Source of the DNA: Pseudomonadota bacterium
Lineage (GTDB): Bacteria; Pseudomonadota; Gammaproteobacteria; Steroidobacterales; Steroidobacteraceae
DNA: 64,000 nucleotides
NCBI GenBank assembly: GCA_021808195.1
Contig: JAKBCE010000004.1
Location: 140,300-204,299 of the forward strand
Direction: 5' to 3'
The notes under the pieces were generated by a model, which had not been told where the DNA came from, did not search any database, and worked only from the letters and a program-made list of their open reading frames with translations. Position 1 is the stretch's first letter. The number at the start of each line of letters is the position of its first letter. This document shows, piece by piece, positions 8,596 through 17,387 of the stretch. A program made the position numbers and the translations under genes.

Positions 8596-9039
8596 GCGCG
8601 ACGCGACCTGAACACAGCGAGTCGGACTGAAGAGCGCAGGGCTGCCTGTCAGGCCATCGTCGCTGACACATCGGTGCAGCAGACCGAGGCGGTCGCCCGC
8701 TGCACCAGCAAGTCAGTGCTGATGTTGCGCGAGAGGCCGATGGGAAAAGCATTGCCCGGCCATTGTGTGGGTTCACGGTCGGGCATACACTCCTTGCCGG
8801 CTACACGGTTGCAGCCGTCAGAACCGGCGGAACGGAGCGCGCGTGGCGCGGCCGCAGGCCCGCCAGGGCCGTGGAGCGGGCCCGATGGCAAGCGCCGCGA
8901 CGCCGTTGCGAGCAGGTGCAAACCGACCAACCGGTCCGCTGCAGACAGGCTCCTGCACAGGCCCGCCGGACGACGGGGTGCGGCACGCTCGTGGCCGGAC
9001 TGTGAATCGTTGTTTGCGTTGACACCCGGAGGTCATCTC
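8596..9039 (+). other. Intergenic stretch, no convincing gene
   Basis: This 444-bp gap separates tesA from the methyltransferase-like gene. Several overlapping frames are open because of the high G+C content, but none shows a domain. The best minority candidate is a 45-codon frame on the minus strand (8786-8649) ending DLLVQRATASVCC..., with no recognised homology. A GGAGG ribosome site at 9028-9032 belongs to the gene that follows. Confidence 0.4.
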
Positions 9040-9954
9040 ATGCGCCCATCCGCTCCGCACGCTGCGTGTCGCTCGCGCCGCGACCGCTTTGGCCAAGGCC
9101 CCGCCCGTCTGCTGCTCTGGGCAGCCGCCTGCGCGCTCGCCGGCGCCGGCTTGACCGTCAATGCCCTCGCGGCAACTCCACCTGCCGTGCAGCGCGCGCT
9201 GCAGGCGGCCATTAATGGCTCGCAGCGCACGCCGGCTTACAAGGAGCGCGACCCGTACCGCCATCCGCTGCAGACGCTGGAGTTTTTCGGCATTCGCCCG
9301 ACCATGCGTGTGGTGGAAGTCCTGCCGGGCGGCGGCTGGTACACCGAGATTCTCGCCCCGTTCCTGCATGCGCACGGTCAACTGATCGAGGCGACCGCGC
9401 CGGTGGCCGGTACGAGTGGTTGGGCGCACCGCTCGGCCTTGGCATACGAGCACAAACTCGCCGCCGACCCCGCCGTATACGGCCGGGTGCGGCTCGAACC
9501 GTTCGAATTGCCGAATTACCTGCATCTGGGCGCACCCGATTCGGCCGACATGGTGGTCACCTTCAACAACATGCACGATCTGATGTTCGAGAACGTGCAC
9601 CATGAGGTGACGCCGATCTTTCTCGAGCGGTTTCTGCGCAGCGCCTATCGGGTGCTCAAGCCGGGTGGCATTCTCGGCATTGCCGGTCACCGCTGCGCGC
9701 CCGGCACCCCGCTCGAGCAGTGCTTCCCGATGGCGCGCCTCCCCCAGGCATTCGTGATTCATGAGGCCGAGGCGGCCGGCTTTGAGCTCGGCGGCACCTC
9801 CGAAGCCCTCGCCAACCCGAAGGATCCGCGCAACGTTCCGGTCTTCTTCTTGCCGCCGTCGCTGGCAGACAAGACGGCCGCCGCCCGCCGGCACTACGCG
9901 GCCATCGGTTACGCGGACGCCTATCTGCTGAGATTCATCAAGCCGGCGCACTGA
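9040..9954 (+). CDS. Exported SAM-dependent methyltransferase-like protein
   Basis: A 304-aa protein with an Arg-rich start and a hydrophobic segment (LLLWAAACALAGAGL) ending near NALA, read as a signal peptide. The mature part resembles the predicted class I methyltransferases of the COG4798 type: TMRVVEVLPGGGWYTEILA is motif I with the Gly-rich loop, and MVVTFNNMHDLM is motif IV. YRVLKPGGILGIAGH is the family's conserved post-motif strand. An exported methyltransferase is unexpected because SAM is cytosolic, yet this family does carry signal peptides. The substrate is unknown. The ATG at 9040 is supported by GGAGG 7 bp upstream. The gene converges on an MFS gene, with a perfect hairpin between them. 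Confidence 0.75.
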   Translation: MRPSAPHAACRSRRDRFGQGPARLLLWAAACALAGAGLTVNALAATPPAVQRALQAAINGSQRTPAYKERDPYRHPLQTLEFFGIRPTMRVVEVLPGGGWYTEILAPFLHAHGQLIEATAPVAGTSGWAHRSALAYEHKLAADPAVYGRVRLEPFELPNYLHLGAPDSADMVVTFNNMHDLMFENVHHEVTPIFLERFLRSAYRVLKPGGILGIAGHRCAPGTPLEQCFPMARLPQAFVIHEAEAAGFELGGTSEALANPKDPRNVPVFFLPPSLADKTAAARRHYAAIGYADAYLLRFIKPAH

Positions 9955-9968
9955 GGCTGGCCGATACC

Positions 9969-9996
9969 GGCTGGCGCCGCGGCGGCGGCGCCAGCC
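9969..9996. terminator. Perfect 12-bp hairpin between convergent genes
   Basis: GGCTGGCGCCGC and its exact reverse complement flank a 4-nt loop, right between the stop codons of the methyltransferase-like gene and the convergent MFS gene. There is no T-run on either side, so if it ends transcription it does so as a bidirectional structure without the classic U-tract. Confidence 0.5.
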
Positions 9997-9999
9997 GCT

Positions 10000-11238
10000 T
10001 CAGCGCCCTCCCGGCGCACGCAAAAAGGACACGCTCTTCGCCTCCTTGCCGAGCAGGGTCGCCACGGTCAGCGCCACGGCGACGATGCCGAGCGTTGCGG
10101 CGAGCACCGCGGCAAGATCGTGACCATGGCGTGCGGCGATCGCAGACTGCGCCGGCGCGAGTAGCGCCATGGCGAAATTGCCGAGCTGGTACGCGAAGGC
10201 CGGCAGGATTGCCCGCACCCCTGGCGGGGAGAGTTCATTCAGGTGCGCCGGCACGATACCCCAGGCCCCCTGCACCATGAACTGCATCAGGAACGCCCCG
10301 AGTGCCAGCAGCGGCACGCTCGGGGCGTACGTCCAGAGCGGAATCACCGGCACGGCGAGCAGCGCCGCGCTGGCGATCGCCTTGCGGCGGCCGATGCGCT
10401 CGGACAGGGCGCCAAAGACCATGCCACCGAGCAATGCGCCGATGTTCATCAACATCAGCAGATCATCGGCGCGCGCGCCGCTCAGTCCGCGTTGCCCGAT
10501 CAGGAACGGCTTATACAGATCCTGCGAGCCGTGCGAAAACGCATTGAACAGCGCCATGAGCGCAATCATGTACAGCAACAGCGGCAGGTTGGCCGCCGCG
10601 ATGCGACCGATCTCGCGCAGCGAGGCGCGCCGGGCATGTCGGCCCTCGAGCCACGCCGGTGATTCCTCGACCCCGATGCGGATATAGAGCACGAGCAGCG
10701 CCGGTAACGCCCCGATGATGAACAGTCCGCGCCAGCCGACCGTCGCGAAGAACAGGCGCGAGACGGCGGCAGCGAGCAGGAAGCCGAGCACGTAACCTTC
10801 CTGCAACAGTCCGGAGAAGAACCCGCGTCCCTGCGCCGGCAGGGTCTCGAATGCGAGCGCCGCGCCGACCCCCCACTCCCCGCCCATGGCAAGACCGAAT
10901 ACCGCGCGCAGCGCGAGCAGCACGGCGAGATTTGGCGCGAACGCCGAGGCGAGTTCGATCAGCGCGAAGGACAGCACGTTCGCCATGAGAATCGGGCGGC
11001 GCCCGTACTTTTCCGCGAGCCAGCCGAACAGCAGCGCGCCCAGGGGGCGCATCGCCAGAGTGAGGGTGATGCCGAAGCTCACCGCCGTGAGACTGACCCG
11101 GAAATCCGAGCCGATCGCGTGCAGGGAGACAATGAAAATGAAGAAATCAAACGCATCGAGTGTCCAGCCGCCGAGCGCCGCAAAATAGGCGTGGCGCTGC
11201 GCGCGCGTCAGTTTGGCGAAGTTCTCGATCAGTCTCAT
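10000..11238 (-). CDS. MFS transporter, sialate/carboxylate:H+ symporter-like
   Basis: A 412-aa twelve-helix major facilitator. The loop 2-3 signature is seen as GWLAEKYGRRPIL and its second-half repeat as GALSERIGRRKAI. The segment GGWTLDAFDFFIFIVSL in helix 1, with an Asp pair, and GEWGVGAALAFETLP in helix 4 match carriers for organic acids (the SHS group that includes lactate/pyruvate and sialate permeases). The ATG at 11238 starts just before the first conserved motif. The gene lies 26 bp downstream of a POT-type transporter on the same strand, probably in one transcript. The substrate cannot be fixed; a mono- or dicarboxylate is a reasonable inference. Confidence 0.8.
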   Translation of the reverse strand: MRLIENFAKLTRAQRHAYFAALGGWTLDAFDFFIFIVSLHAIGSDFRVSLTAVSFGITLTLAMRPLGALLFGWLAEKYGRRPILMANVLSFALIELASAFAPNLAVLLALRAVFGLAMGGEWGVGAALAFETLPAQGRGFFSGLLQEGYVLGFLLAAAVSRLFFATVGWRGLFIIGALPALLVLYIRIGVEESPAWLEGRHARRASLREIGRIAAANLPLLLYMIALMALFNAFSHGSQDLYKPFLIGQRGLSGARADDLLMLMNIGALLGGMVFGALSERIGRRKAIASAALLAVPVIPLWTYAPSVPLLALGAFLMQFMVQGAWGIVPAHLNELSPPGVRAILPAFAYQLGNFAMALLAPAQSAIAARHGHDLAAVLAATLGIVAVALTVATLLGKEAKSVSFLRAPGGR

Positions 11239-11264
11239 GCTTGTGCTCCCACTCGCGGACCCGG

Positions 11265-12758
11265 TTAGCCCACGCCGGCCATCAATCGCTTCACCGGCGC
11301 GGTGATCAACAGCAGCAGCGCCCCGCCGCCGGCGCTCCACCAGAACAGCTTCAGGTACAGCGCCGGCAGCGTCGCCAGATGCTGGGCGTTATAGTCGCCC
11401 GAGAGCAGCCCGGCGAGAAAGCTGCCGAGTGCCAGGGTCAGGAACCACAAGCCCATCGTCTGTCCGGCGAAGCGCGCAGGCGCCAATTGGGTGGTCGAGG
11501 ACAGGCCCACCGGCGAGAGGCACAACTCGCCGCAGGCGTTGAGGAAGTAGGTGGCGGTCAGCCACAGTGGGGAGACCCGCTGCCCGTGCATCACTCGCAG
11601 CGCCGCCCCATACATCACGAGCATGCTCGCAGCCATCAGCAGCAGCCCCCAGGCGAATTTCGCCGGTGAGGACAAGTCTCGTCCGCGCCGGCCGAGGGCG
11701 ACCCAAAGAGCCGCAAACAGCGGCGCCAGCGTGATGATGAATACGGGGTCGACGGCTTGCATGTCGCCGGCCGGCATGCGCCAGCCGAACAGGTTCAAAT
11801 CGGTGTAGCGTTCGGCGAACAGCGTGAACGAGCCGAACATCTGCATGTAAGCCATCCAGAATACGGTGGATGCCGCAAACAGCGCCATCATGGCGAACAC
11901 GCGGCCGCGCTCCTCGCGGCTGAGTCCCCCCGCGAGCGCCATGTACAGCAGATACGCTGCCATCAGAATGCCGACTGCCCAGGAAATCGATGCCGACAGA
12001 CTGACCGCATTGAGCGTGAGGCGGCCCGTGAGCGTCAGAAACACCAGCAGCACGATCAAGGCCGTGAACCCCCACAGGGCGAGCCAGGAGCGCCGCTCAG
12101 TGTTCGCGGGCGCGTTGCCTGCGCGTCCCAGGTAGCGCTGCGTGGCGAGGAATTGCACGACCCCGATCAGCATGCCGAGGGCAGGCAGAGCGAACCCCGC
12201 GTGCCAGCCGAAATGTTGGGCTACGACCGGCACGAACATCGGACCGAATAGTGAGCCGATGTTGATGCCCATGTAGAAAATCGAGAAGCCGGCGTCGCGC
12301 CGTGAGCCGCCCTCGGGGTATAGCGCGCCCACCGTGGCGCTGACGTTGGGCTTGAGCAGGCCCACGCCGAGCACGTTGAAGATGAGACCGAGGAAGAACG
12401 CGCGGTGGCTGCCGGCGGCGAGCAGAGCGTTGCCGGCGCTGATCAGCAGCCCGCCGACGAGCACGGCCCGGCGGCCACCGATCAGTCGGTCGGCGATCCA
12501 GCCGCCGAGCAGCGACAACAGGTAGGTGCCGCCGAAATACAGACCGACGATGGCGTTGGCGCTGCGATCCCCGACACCCAGTCCGCCGCGGCCGCTGGCG
12601 GCGACCATGAACAGGATCAGAATCGATTGGATGCCGTAGTAGGTGAAGCGCTCCCACATCTCGGTGAAGAACAGTGTCGCGAGGCCACGCGGGTGGCCGA
12701 ACAGAACGCGCTCCACGGCGGGCTCGGCGTGCCGCGTGTCAGTGCTGGTCGTGCGCAT
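11265..12758 (-). CDS. Proton-dependent oligopeptide transporter (POT/PTR family)
   Basis: A 497-aa peptide:H+ symporter. The proton-coupling helix 1 motif E-x-x-E-R-F-x-Y-Y-G is intact (EMWERFTYYG). The PTR signature is clear as AGFSIFYMGINIGSLFGP, and the loop motif GGWIADRLIGGRRAVLVGG is present. The C-terminal half contains NACGELCLSPVGLSSTTQLA, with the conserved ELCLSP. It imports di- and tripeptides across the inner membrane. The start codon at 12758 is the first ATG before the conserved core. It precedes the carboxylate-type MFS gene on the same strand. Confidence 0.92.
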   Translation of the reverse strand: MRTTSTDTRHAEPAVERVLFGHPRGLATLFFTEMWERFTYYGIQSILILFMVAASGRGGLGVGDRSANAIVGLYFGGTYLLSLLGGWIADRLIGGRRAVLVGGLLISAGNALLAAGSHRAFFLGLIFNVLGVGLLKPNVSATVGALYPEGGSRRDAGFSIFYMGINIGSLFGPMFVPVVAQHFGWHAGFALPALGMLIGVVQFLATQRYLGRAGNAPANTERRSWLALWGFTALIVLLVFLTLTGRLTLNAVSLSASISWAVGILMAAYLLYMALAGGLSREERGRVFAMMALFAASTVFWMAYMQMFGSFTLFAERYTDLNLFGWRMPAGDMQAVDPVFIITLAPLFAALWVALGRRGRDLSSPAKFAWGLLLMAASMLVMYGAALRVMHGQRVSPLWLTATYFLNACGELCLSPVGLSSTTQLAPARFAGQTMGLWFLTLALGSFLAGLLSGDYNAQHLATLPALYLKLFWWSAGGGALLLLITAPVKRLMAGVG

Positions 12759-12810
12759 GATCCCCCGGGAATGTTGTTCTTCTGTGCCTCAATGAGCCGT
12801 GCTCTTCGGC

Positions 12811-13581
12811 TCAGGATGGTGCGGTCGGCTCCTCTTCGGCCGCGCCGGCGCCGGGGCGCACCAGAATGCGCGCCATGATCACGCCGGTTTCGTAGAGCAG
12901 ATACATCGGCACGGCCATGATCGATTGCGAGACGGCGTCCGGCGGTGTGATAAAGGCCGCGACGATGAACACCCCGAGCAGCACATAGCCGCGGATGGCG
13001 CGCAGTTTCTGCACCGTCACCAGATTCATCACCACCAGCAGCACCACCGCGACCGGCACTTCGAATGCTGCCCCGAAAGCGAAAAACATCACCAGCACGA
13101 AGTCCAGGTACTGCGAGATGTCGGTCATCATCGCCACGCCCTTCGGGGTGGTCGCGGCGAAGAAGTGGAAAATTGCTGGAAACACCGCGAAATACGCGAA
13201 TGTCATGCCAGTGTAGAACAGTACGATCGAGGAGACGAGCAAGGGCAGCGCAAAGCGCTTCTCGTGCCGGTACAGTCCGGGCGCCACGAATGCCCAGACC
13301 TGATACAGCACGTAGGGCATGGCCGCAAAGAGCGCAACGAAGAAGGCCAGCTTGAACGGTGTCGTGAACGGCGCTGCCACGCCGGTGGCAATCAGGCTCG
13401 AGCCCTTGGGCAGCATTTTCAGCAGCGGCCGGGCCGCCCAGGAAAACAACTGATTGGCGTACAACGCGCAGGGCACGAACAGCAGCCCGATCGCCACCAG
13501 CGCGCGGATGAGCCGCTCGCGCAGCTCGAGCAGGTGGGAGATCAGCGTCCCTTCGGCCAGATCTTCAGACTCGGGGCTCAT
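12811..13581 (-). CDS. tatC: Sec-independent protein translocase TatC
   Basis: A six-helix receptor component of the twin-arginine translocase, about 256 aa. The N-terminal substrate-binding region carries the conserved [15 protein letters not shown], and LYRHEKRF plus the membrane helix with [14 protein letters not shown] match the family. The conserved FGAAFEVPV in helix 4 holds the functional Glu. The start could be ATG 13581 or GTG 13593; both overlap the end of tatB (stop at 13565), so the genes are translationally coupled. The order tatA-tatB-tatC is standard. Confidence 0.95.
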   Translation of the reverse strand: MSPESEDLAEGTLISHLLELRERLIRALVAIGLLFVPCALYANQLFSWAARPLLKMLPKGSSLIATGVAAPFTTPFKLAFFVALFAAMPYVLYQVWAFVAPGLYRHEKRFALPLLVSSIVLFYTGMTFAYFAVFPAIFHFFAATTPKGVAMMTDISQYLDFVLVMFFAFGAAFEVPVAVVLLVVMNLVTVQKLRAIRGYVLLGVFIVAAFITPPDAVSQSIMAVPMYLLYETGVIMARILVRPGAGAAEEEPTAPS

Positions 13582-13912
13582 GGCTGCCCGCACTCTTTAG
13601 GTCGGTCTCCGGAGGACTCTCGGGCCGTCCGTCGTTCTCGCCTGCCGTCTCCACGGTCGTGACCGTTGCGCTTGGCGCGATCACGGGCTCGGGCTCGGGC
13701 ACCGTGGCCGGTGACTGCGGCGGTGTGGCGCGGCGCCGGCCGTCGAGGTCGATCTCCTCCTCCAGCTGCTCCTGCAGTTGCCGCGCCATGGCGCGCGCGC
13801 GCCCGACCCAGCGGCCAACGCGGCGCACCACGCTCGGCAGCCTCTCCGGACCCAGCACGATCAGTGCGAGGACGAAGATGAGCAGAATCTCGGAAAAGCC
13901 GAAGTCGAACAT
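13565..13912 (-). CDS. tatB: Sec-independent protein translocase TatB
   Basis: A 115-aa membrane protein with one N-terminal helix ([20 protein letters not shown]) ending in the conserved LGPERLP hinge, then an amphipathic basic helix ([19 protein letters not shown]) and an acidic, Pro-rich tail. The Glu in the helix (SEILLI) is the residue that separates TatB from TatA. With TatC it forms the substrate receptor. It lies between tatA (92-bp gap) and tatC (overlap). Confidence 0.93.
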   Translation of the reverse strand: MFDFGFSEILLIFVLALIVLGPERLPSVVRRVGRWVGRARAMARQLQEQLEEEIDLDGRRRATPPQSPATVPEPEPVIAPSATVTTVETAGENDGRPESPPETDLKSAGSHEPRV

Positions 13913-14004
13913 GGCTGCTCAGCGGCTACATCGAGTGCGCACCCAAACCCTGCCGGTCGCGGCCGCCGGCACCGCGCAGCAAGGGCCCGTGCGCACCACG
14001 GGCC

Positions 14005-14259
14005 TCAGGTATTGCGACCGCCCTTGGGGGCCTGAGCGCCGCTTTTCATCTCGGGGAACTCGGCGTCGGCCCCATCGGAGCGGATCTGCCGGGTCTCGAC
14101 GGACGAGGCGCTCTCCTCCTTGTCGCCCTCGTTCATCGCCTTCTTGAAACCCCGCACGGCGTGGCCCAGGTCATCGCCGATCGTACGCAGTTTCTTGCCA
14201 CCGAAAATCAGCAGCACGACGACCAGGATGACCAGCAGGGTCTTGAAATCGAAATCCAT
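14005..14259 (-). CDS. tatA: Sec-independent protein translocase TatA
   Basis: An 84-aa single-helix protein that multimerises to form the Tat pathway pore. The helix [20 protein letters not shown] has the conserved FGxKKLR hinge, followed by the amphipathic [16 protein letters not shown]. The tail is acidic. The first gene of tatABC on the minus strand. Directly after its stop is an 8-bp stem hairpin (13984-14004, GGCCCGTG/CACGGGCC) that could lower read-through into tatBC, in keeping with the excess of TatA over TatBC in cells. Confidence 0.93.
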   Translation of the reverse strand: MDFDFKTLLVILVVVLLIFGGKKLRTIGDDLGHAVRGFKKAMNEGDKEESASSVETRQIRSDGADAEFPEMKSGAQAPKGGRNT

Positions 14260-14385
14260 AAGCTCTGGACTCCGCTGACGCGAAAAAAATGGAATAACCG
14301 AACCGCATCATAGGCCAATTGGCCTGCCCGGGCCGAGAAACTTTGCCTGCTCGGCCCATCCGCACAACTCCGGATGGCGCCAGCG

Positions 14386-14823
14386 TCAGCTTTCCAGCCA
14401 GAACGTGACCGGTCCGTCGTTGACCAGCTCGACCTGCATGTCCGCGCCGAACTCCCCGCTCGCGACCGGCGCGTGCCGTGCGGCGGCTTGGCGCACCAGG
14501 TGGGCGAACAGCTCGCGCGCCTGCTCGGGCGGCGCCGCGGTGCTGAAGCCGGCCCGGGTCCCTTTGTGGGTATCGGCGGCGAGCGTGAACTGCGGGACGA
14601 GCAGCAGGCCGCCTCCCGCCTCGCGCAGCGAGACGTTCATGCGTCCGCTTGCATCGGGAAAGATGCGATAGGCGAGCAGGCGCTCGAGCAACCGGTCGGC
14701 TGCCGCTTGGTCATCGCCGCGGCGCACGCCGATCAGCGCCAGGGTGCCCCGTTCGATGCTGCCGAGCGGCCGGCCCTGCGCGCTCACCCGTGCCCGGCCG
14801 ACCCGCTGGATCAATCCGATCAT
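14386..14823 (-). CDS. dtd: D-aminoacyl-tRNA deacylase
   Basis: A 145-aa homodimeric proofreading enzyme that removes D-amino acids (and glycine from tRNA-Ala) from mischarged tRNAs. The two active-site signatures are present: VPQFTLAAD, a variant of the usual SQFTL motif, and the C-terminal NDGPVTFWLES carrying the Gly-cisPro pair. GRMNVSLRE and the start MIGLIQRVGRARV are also typical. Full family length. It converges on nothing: tatA lies downstream on the same strand, and a cytochrome c gene is divergent on the other side with 81 bp between starts. Confidence 0.95.
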   Translation of the reverse strand: MIGLIQRVGRARVSAQGRPLGSIERGTLALIGVRRGDDQAAADRLLERLLAYRIFPDASGRMNVSLREAGGGLLLVPQFTLAADTHKGTRAGFSTAAPPEQARELFAHLVRQAAARHAPVASGEFGADMQVELVNDGPVTFWLES

Positions 14824-14904
14824 GATTCGCTCGCCCGGCTGGCGTTCGAGGTGGCCGGTCCGATAAGATCGGAGACTGCTTTGCGCACTGAGCCGGAGAT
14901 CACC

Positions 14905-15573
14905 ATGTCGGAACTTTGGCTATGTTCACACGTGCGTTCGGGCCGGCGAATCGTCCTGGTGCTCGCCGCAGGGATGCTTGCGGCTTTCGGCACCTCGGCA
15001 TCGGCTCAGCAGCCGCCTGCGGGCAACGCGCGTCAGGGGAAAATCATTGCCTATACCTGTCTGGGCTGCCACGGCATTCAAGGATACCGTAATGCCTACC
15101 CGGACTACGCCGTGCCGCGGCTGCGGGGCCAGTCGGTGACGTACCTGGAAAACGCGTTGAACGAATACCGCAACGGTCAGCGCGCCTATCCGACGATGCA
15201 TCTGCAGGCACTGTCGCTCAGTGAGCAGCAGATTGCCGATGCCGCCGCCTATCTCGGCGGCAAGCCGGTGACCGCCAAACCGGTTGCCGCATCGGCAGTG
15301 CCCCAGGCTGCGGCGGTGTGCGCCTCGTGCCACGGCAGCAATGGCATCGGCGTTGCGCCGATGTATCCCACGCTCGCCGGCCAGCACGAGAGCTATCTGA
15401 TCCGGGTGTTGCACGAGTATCAGACGGGCTATCGGCAAAGTCCCATCATGGATGCCATCGCGCACTCGCTCACCAACGCGCAGATTCGCATCGTGGCGGC
15501 CTACTTCAGCCACCTCAAGCCCGGCCTGCACACGGTGCCGCGGCCCTATACGCGCTGGTCGTCCGGGCACTGA
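14905..15573 (+). CDS. Diheme cytochrome c (c4-like), periplasmic
   Basis: A 222-aa protein with a signal peptide (hydrophobic VLVLAAGMLAAFG, cleavage expected after TSASA) and two class I cytochrome c domains. Haem sites are CLGCH (first domain) and CASCH (second domain), each followed by YP.. and L.GQ elements. Probable Met ligands are in AYPTMHLQA and SPIMDAIA. It resembles cytochrome c4, an electron donor to terminal oxidases, though the C-terminus PRPYTRWSSGH is unusual. ATG 14905 is chosen because GGAG lies just upstream and it gives the signal peptide directly. Confidence 0.88.
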   Translation: MSELWLCSHVRSGRRIVLVLAAGMLAAFGTSASAQQPPAGNARQGKIIAYTCLGCHGIQGYRNAYPDYAVPRLRGQSVTYLENALNEYRNGQRAYPTMHLQALSLSEQQIADAAAYLGGKPVTAKPVAASAVPQAAAVCASCHGSNGIGVAPMYPTLAGQHESYLIRVLHEYQTGYRQSPIMDAIAHSLTNAQIRIVAAYFSHLKPGLHTVPRPYTRWSSGH

Positions 15574-15604
15574 GCCTCAGCGTCGGCGCCGCCGGCACAC
15601 AACA

Positions 15605-15638
15605 CGGTCCGGGGAGGGAGCAGGCCCCCCCCGGACCG
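15605..15638 (+). terminator. Hairpin after the cytochrome c gene
   Basis: CGGTCCGGGG and CCCCGGACCG form a perfect 10-bp stem around a 14-nt loop, 32 bp past the cytochrome stop codon. No T-run follows, so its role as a terminator is inferred from position and stability only. Confidence 0.45.
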
Positions 15639-15770
15639 CAATTCACCGGCCGGGGAACCGGCGTCGGCTGGGCGCACTCCACGCCCTTGATTCATCGGCG
15701 ACACCGGGCGCGGACCGCCTGCGCCCTTGCGTCTGTCGCCATGAGCCTGTCCCTGTCTCGAATCAACTGT

Positions 15771-15812
15771 GGGCCAGACCGGACGGCGTGCACTCACCGT
15801 CCGGTCCGGCCC
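15771..15812 (-). terminator. Long hairpin downstream of the DegP gene
   Basis: Two 16-bp arms (15771-15786 and 15797-15812) pair with one mismatch around a 10-nt loop. The structure begins 6 bp past the stop codon of the minus-strand protease gene, the expected place for its terminator. No clear T-run follows on that strand. Confidence 0.5.
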
Positions 15813-15817
15813 GCCGG

Positions 15818-17278
15818 TCACTGCACCTCGACCGGAACGAAGATCCGCGCGTCGCCACGCTGAATCAGTAGCGCGACATGGCCTTTGGACTTGGCCACGG
15901 CCGCCTGCAGCTGGCTCGCCGTGGAGACCGGCTCGCCGTTGGCCGAGAGGACGATGTCACCGGGCTGGATACCGGCATCCTCCGAGGGGCCGCTGACGCC
16001 CTGCACCATCAGGCCGCCGTGGGTGTTGTCCTGCTGCTGCTCATCCGCCGTCAGCGGGCGGACCACCAGGCCCAGCCGGCCGCCGGGCCGGTTCGCGCTG
16101 CCGGCGGCAGCCAGCGACTTGGTGCCCATGGCGCCCAGGGTGGCGATCACGTGCCGCGCAGCGTGATTGCGCCAGATGGTGAGATTCACCTTGGTGCCCG
16201 GGGGCAGACTCGCGATGCGCACCGGCAGATCGTTCGAATCTTCGATCTTGCGGCCGTTGAGCGCGATGATGACATCGCCGGGCTCGATGCCCGCAGCCTG
16301 CGCGGGGGAGTTGGGGTTGACGCTCGCGACGAGCGCACCTTCCGGCGCCGGCAGCCCGAAGGAGTCGGCGAGTCCCTGGTCGACCGGCTGGATGTAGATG
16401 CCGAGCTCACCGCGGCGGACGTGTCCGGTGGCGATCAGCTGGTCGGCCACGTGCATCGCCACGTTGATCGGAATCGAGAACGACAGGCCCATGAAGCCGC
16501 CCGAGCGGCTGTAGATCTGCGAGTTGATGCCGACCACCTGGCCCTGCATGTTGAACAGCGGACCGCCGGAATTGCCCGGATTGATCGGCACGTCCGTCTG
16601 GATGAACGGCACGTAATTCGAGTGCGGCAGCATGCGGCCCTTGGCGCTGACAATGCCCGCGGTGGCACTGTTGTCGAAGCCGAATGGTGCGCCGATCGCG
16701 AGCACCCATTGGCCGACCTCGAGGTCACTCGAGTCCCCGATGTGCACGGTCGGCAGATCATTGGCGGCAATCTTGATCACGGCGACATCGGAGACTTTGT
16801 CGATGCCGATGATCTTGGCCGGATATTCCCGCCGATTGCGCAACTGCACGGTCACCTTGCTCGCGCCGGCGACCACGTGCGCGTTGGTGAGAATGAGGCC
16901 GTCCGGACGGATAATGAAGCCCGAGCCCTCGCCCTCGATGGGGGTCTGTTGCGGCGCCTGGAACGGGAAGTTGTGGAAGAACGGCGCGAACGGGCTGCCC
17001 GGACCGAACGGCGAGCCCTGCATGCCCGAGCCGGAGGATTTCTCGATGACACGGATGCTCACCACCGCCGGTCCATATTTCTTGACCAGGGTGGAGAAGT
17101 CCGGCAGGACGACGGCCACTCCGCCGCGTGGTGAGCTCGATGTCAGGCCCGCCGGTGGGGTGGTGTTGGCGGCGTTGGCGGCGCGCACGCTGTACAGCGC
17201 GGCGAGCGGAGCGGCCCCGATCAGCGCGCCGAGCGCGGCGGCCAGCAGCGGATTACGGATCAGTTTCCTCATGGTCAT
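15818..17278 (-). CDS. Periplasmic serine endoprotease DegP/MucD family
   Basis: A 486-aa HtrA-family protease with an N-terminal signal segment, a trypsin-like domain and two PDZ domains. The catalytic triad is complete: His134 in TNAHVVAG, Asp164 in VSDVAVIKI, Ser237 in GNSGGPLF. PDZ1 starts near RRGELGIYIQPVDQGLADSF, and PDZ2 contains GLMVQGVSGPSEDAGIQPGD. It degrades or refolds misfolded envelope proteins. The LA loop (about residues 78-110) is Gly/Pro/Phe-rich. The start may be residue 3 (17272), since two Met codons are close together. No rpoE/mucA genes are nearby; whether it is called degP, degQ or mucD needs a tree. Confidence 0.93.
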   Translation of the reverse strand: MTMRKLIRNPLLAAALGALIGAAPLAALYSVRAANAANTTPPAGLTSSSPRGGVAVVLPDFSTLVKKYGPAVVSIRVIEKSSGSGMQGSPFGPGSPFAPFFHNFPFQAPQQTPIEGEGSGFIIRPDGLILTNAHVVAGASKVTVQLRNRREYPAKIIGIDKVSDVAVIKIAANDLPTVHIGDSSDLEVGQWVLAIGAPFGFDNSATAGIVSAKGRMLPHSNYVPFIQTDVPINPGNSGGPLFNMQGQVVGINSQIYSRSGGFMGLSFSIPINVAMHVADQLIATGHVRRGELGIYIQPVDQGLADSFGLPAPEGALVASVNPNSPAQAAGIEPGDVIIALNGRKIEDSNDLPVRIASLPPGTKVNLTIWRNHAARHVIATLGAMGTKSLAAAGSANRPGGRLGLVVRPLTADEQQQDNTHGGLMVQGVSGPSEDAGIQPGDIVLSANGEPVSTASQLQAAVAKSKGHVALLIQRGDARIFVPVEVQ

Positions 17279-17387
17279 AGCAGCCTCTGCGAGTCCGATG
17301 GTCAGTCTGCGAACGAATCCAGATGGCGAGCATAGGGGGCCAATCTTAAGTGACCCTTAAGGGCGGGCCGCCCCCGGCAGCTGCCAC

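Noticed and set aside
8649..8930. Minus-strand small gene between tesA and the methyltransferase-like gene
   Set aside because: No ribosome site and no recognised family; kept only as a note on the intergenic region.
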